Assembly: GCA_964388085.1 (NCBI GenBank)
Contig: CAYLZW010000363.1
Coordinates: 1-5,657 of the forward strand
Reading direction: 5' to 3'
DNA length: 5,657 nt
Source of the DNA: CAYLZW01 sp964388085
Lineage (GTDB): Bacteria > Myxococcota > UBA727 > CAYLZW01
Shown here: piece by piece, positions 5,590 through 5,657 of the stretch
Layout of the letters: each line of letters starts with the position of its first letter
How positions within the stretch are numbered: the first letter of the stretch is position 1
The notes under the pieces: generated by a model
The model's database searches: none
Told to the model about the DNA's origin: nothing
Seen by the model: only the letters and a program-made list of their open reading frames with translations
Made by a program: the position numbers and the translations under genes

Positions 5590-5657
5590 ATGAGCGAGGC
5601 GTCTGACAGGTTTCCCGAGGCCCTCACGTTCGACGACGTCTCCCTCGTGCCGCGCCA
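5590..5657 (+). CDS. guaB: IMP dehydrogenase, N-terminal fragment (gene continues past the right edge)
   Basis: Only 22 codons and two bases are present. After a short leader (MSEASDR) the sequence FPEALTFDDVSLVPR matches the highly conserved IMP dehydrogenase N-terminus, which typically reads 'ALTFDDVLLVPAYS'. The enzyme oxidises IMP to XMP with NAD+, the committed step of guanine nucleotide synthesis in the cytoplasm. The catalytic cysteine loop and CBS domains lie outside the window. The start codon is supported by a strong ribosome binding site. The conserved start makes the call good despite the short length; GMP reductase is a less likely alternative. Confidence 0.85.
   Translation, partial: MSEASDRFPEALTFDDVSLVPR

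Overview
The window is very GC-rich, with G or C at nearly every third codon position in the real genes. It reads like a myxobacterial chromosome segment (Myxococcota, most likely the Polyangiales/Sorangium side). That is an inference from base composition and the protein repertoire: a kinase-like domain fused to a PEGA domain, an outputless HAMP membrane protein, a BIG2-type lipoprotein and Ala/Pro/Glu-rich secreted proteins. No RNA genes, insertion sequences, phage genes or CRISPR arrays were seen.

Layout from left to right. (1) At 1-545 on the minus strand is the N-terminal part of an exported protein: a signal peptide, about 130 residues of low-complexity linker, then the start of what looks like an Omp85/BamA-like barrel that runs off the left edge. 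(2) A divergent intergenic region (546-717) holds a candidate promoter for the leftward gene and a perfect 17-nt inverted repeat before the rightward operon. (3) At 718-1278 and 1284-3572 on the plus strand, two genes 5 nt apart encode a two-helix HAMP membrane protein and a 762-residue cytoplasmic protein with a degenerate Ser/Thr kinase domain, a long acidic linker and a C-terminal PEGA domain. (4) At 3579-4160 on the minus strand, converging on the operon with 6 nt between stop codons, is a small lipoprotein with two bacterial Ig-like repeats. (5) A second divergent intergenic region (4161-4397) carries an iterated GGCTC/GAGCC repeat cluster. (6) At 4398-5549 on the plus strand is a secreted protein of unknown function. 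(7) At 5590-5657 on the plus strand is the first 22 codons of guaB (IMP dehydrogenase).

How the genes may work together. The HAMP protein and the pseudokinase-PEGA protein form the clearest functional unit. One crosses the membrane but has no output domain. The other has signalling-type domains but no membrane segment, and its kinase domain lacks the residues needed for catalysis. A membrane-anchored, non-enzymatic signalling or scaffolding pair is the most attractive hypothesis here. Five of the six products are probably envelope or signalling proteins, and guaB is a housekeeping gene. Whether the envelope genes share a process cannot be read from this sequence.
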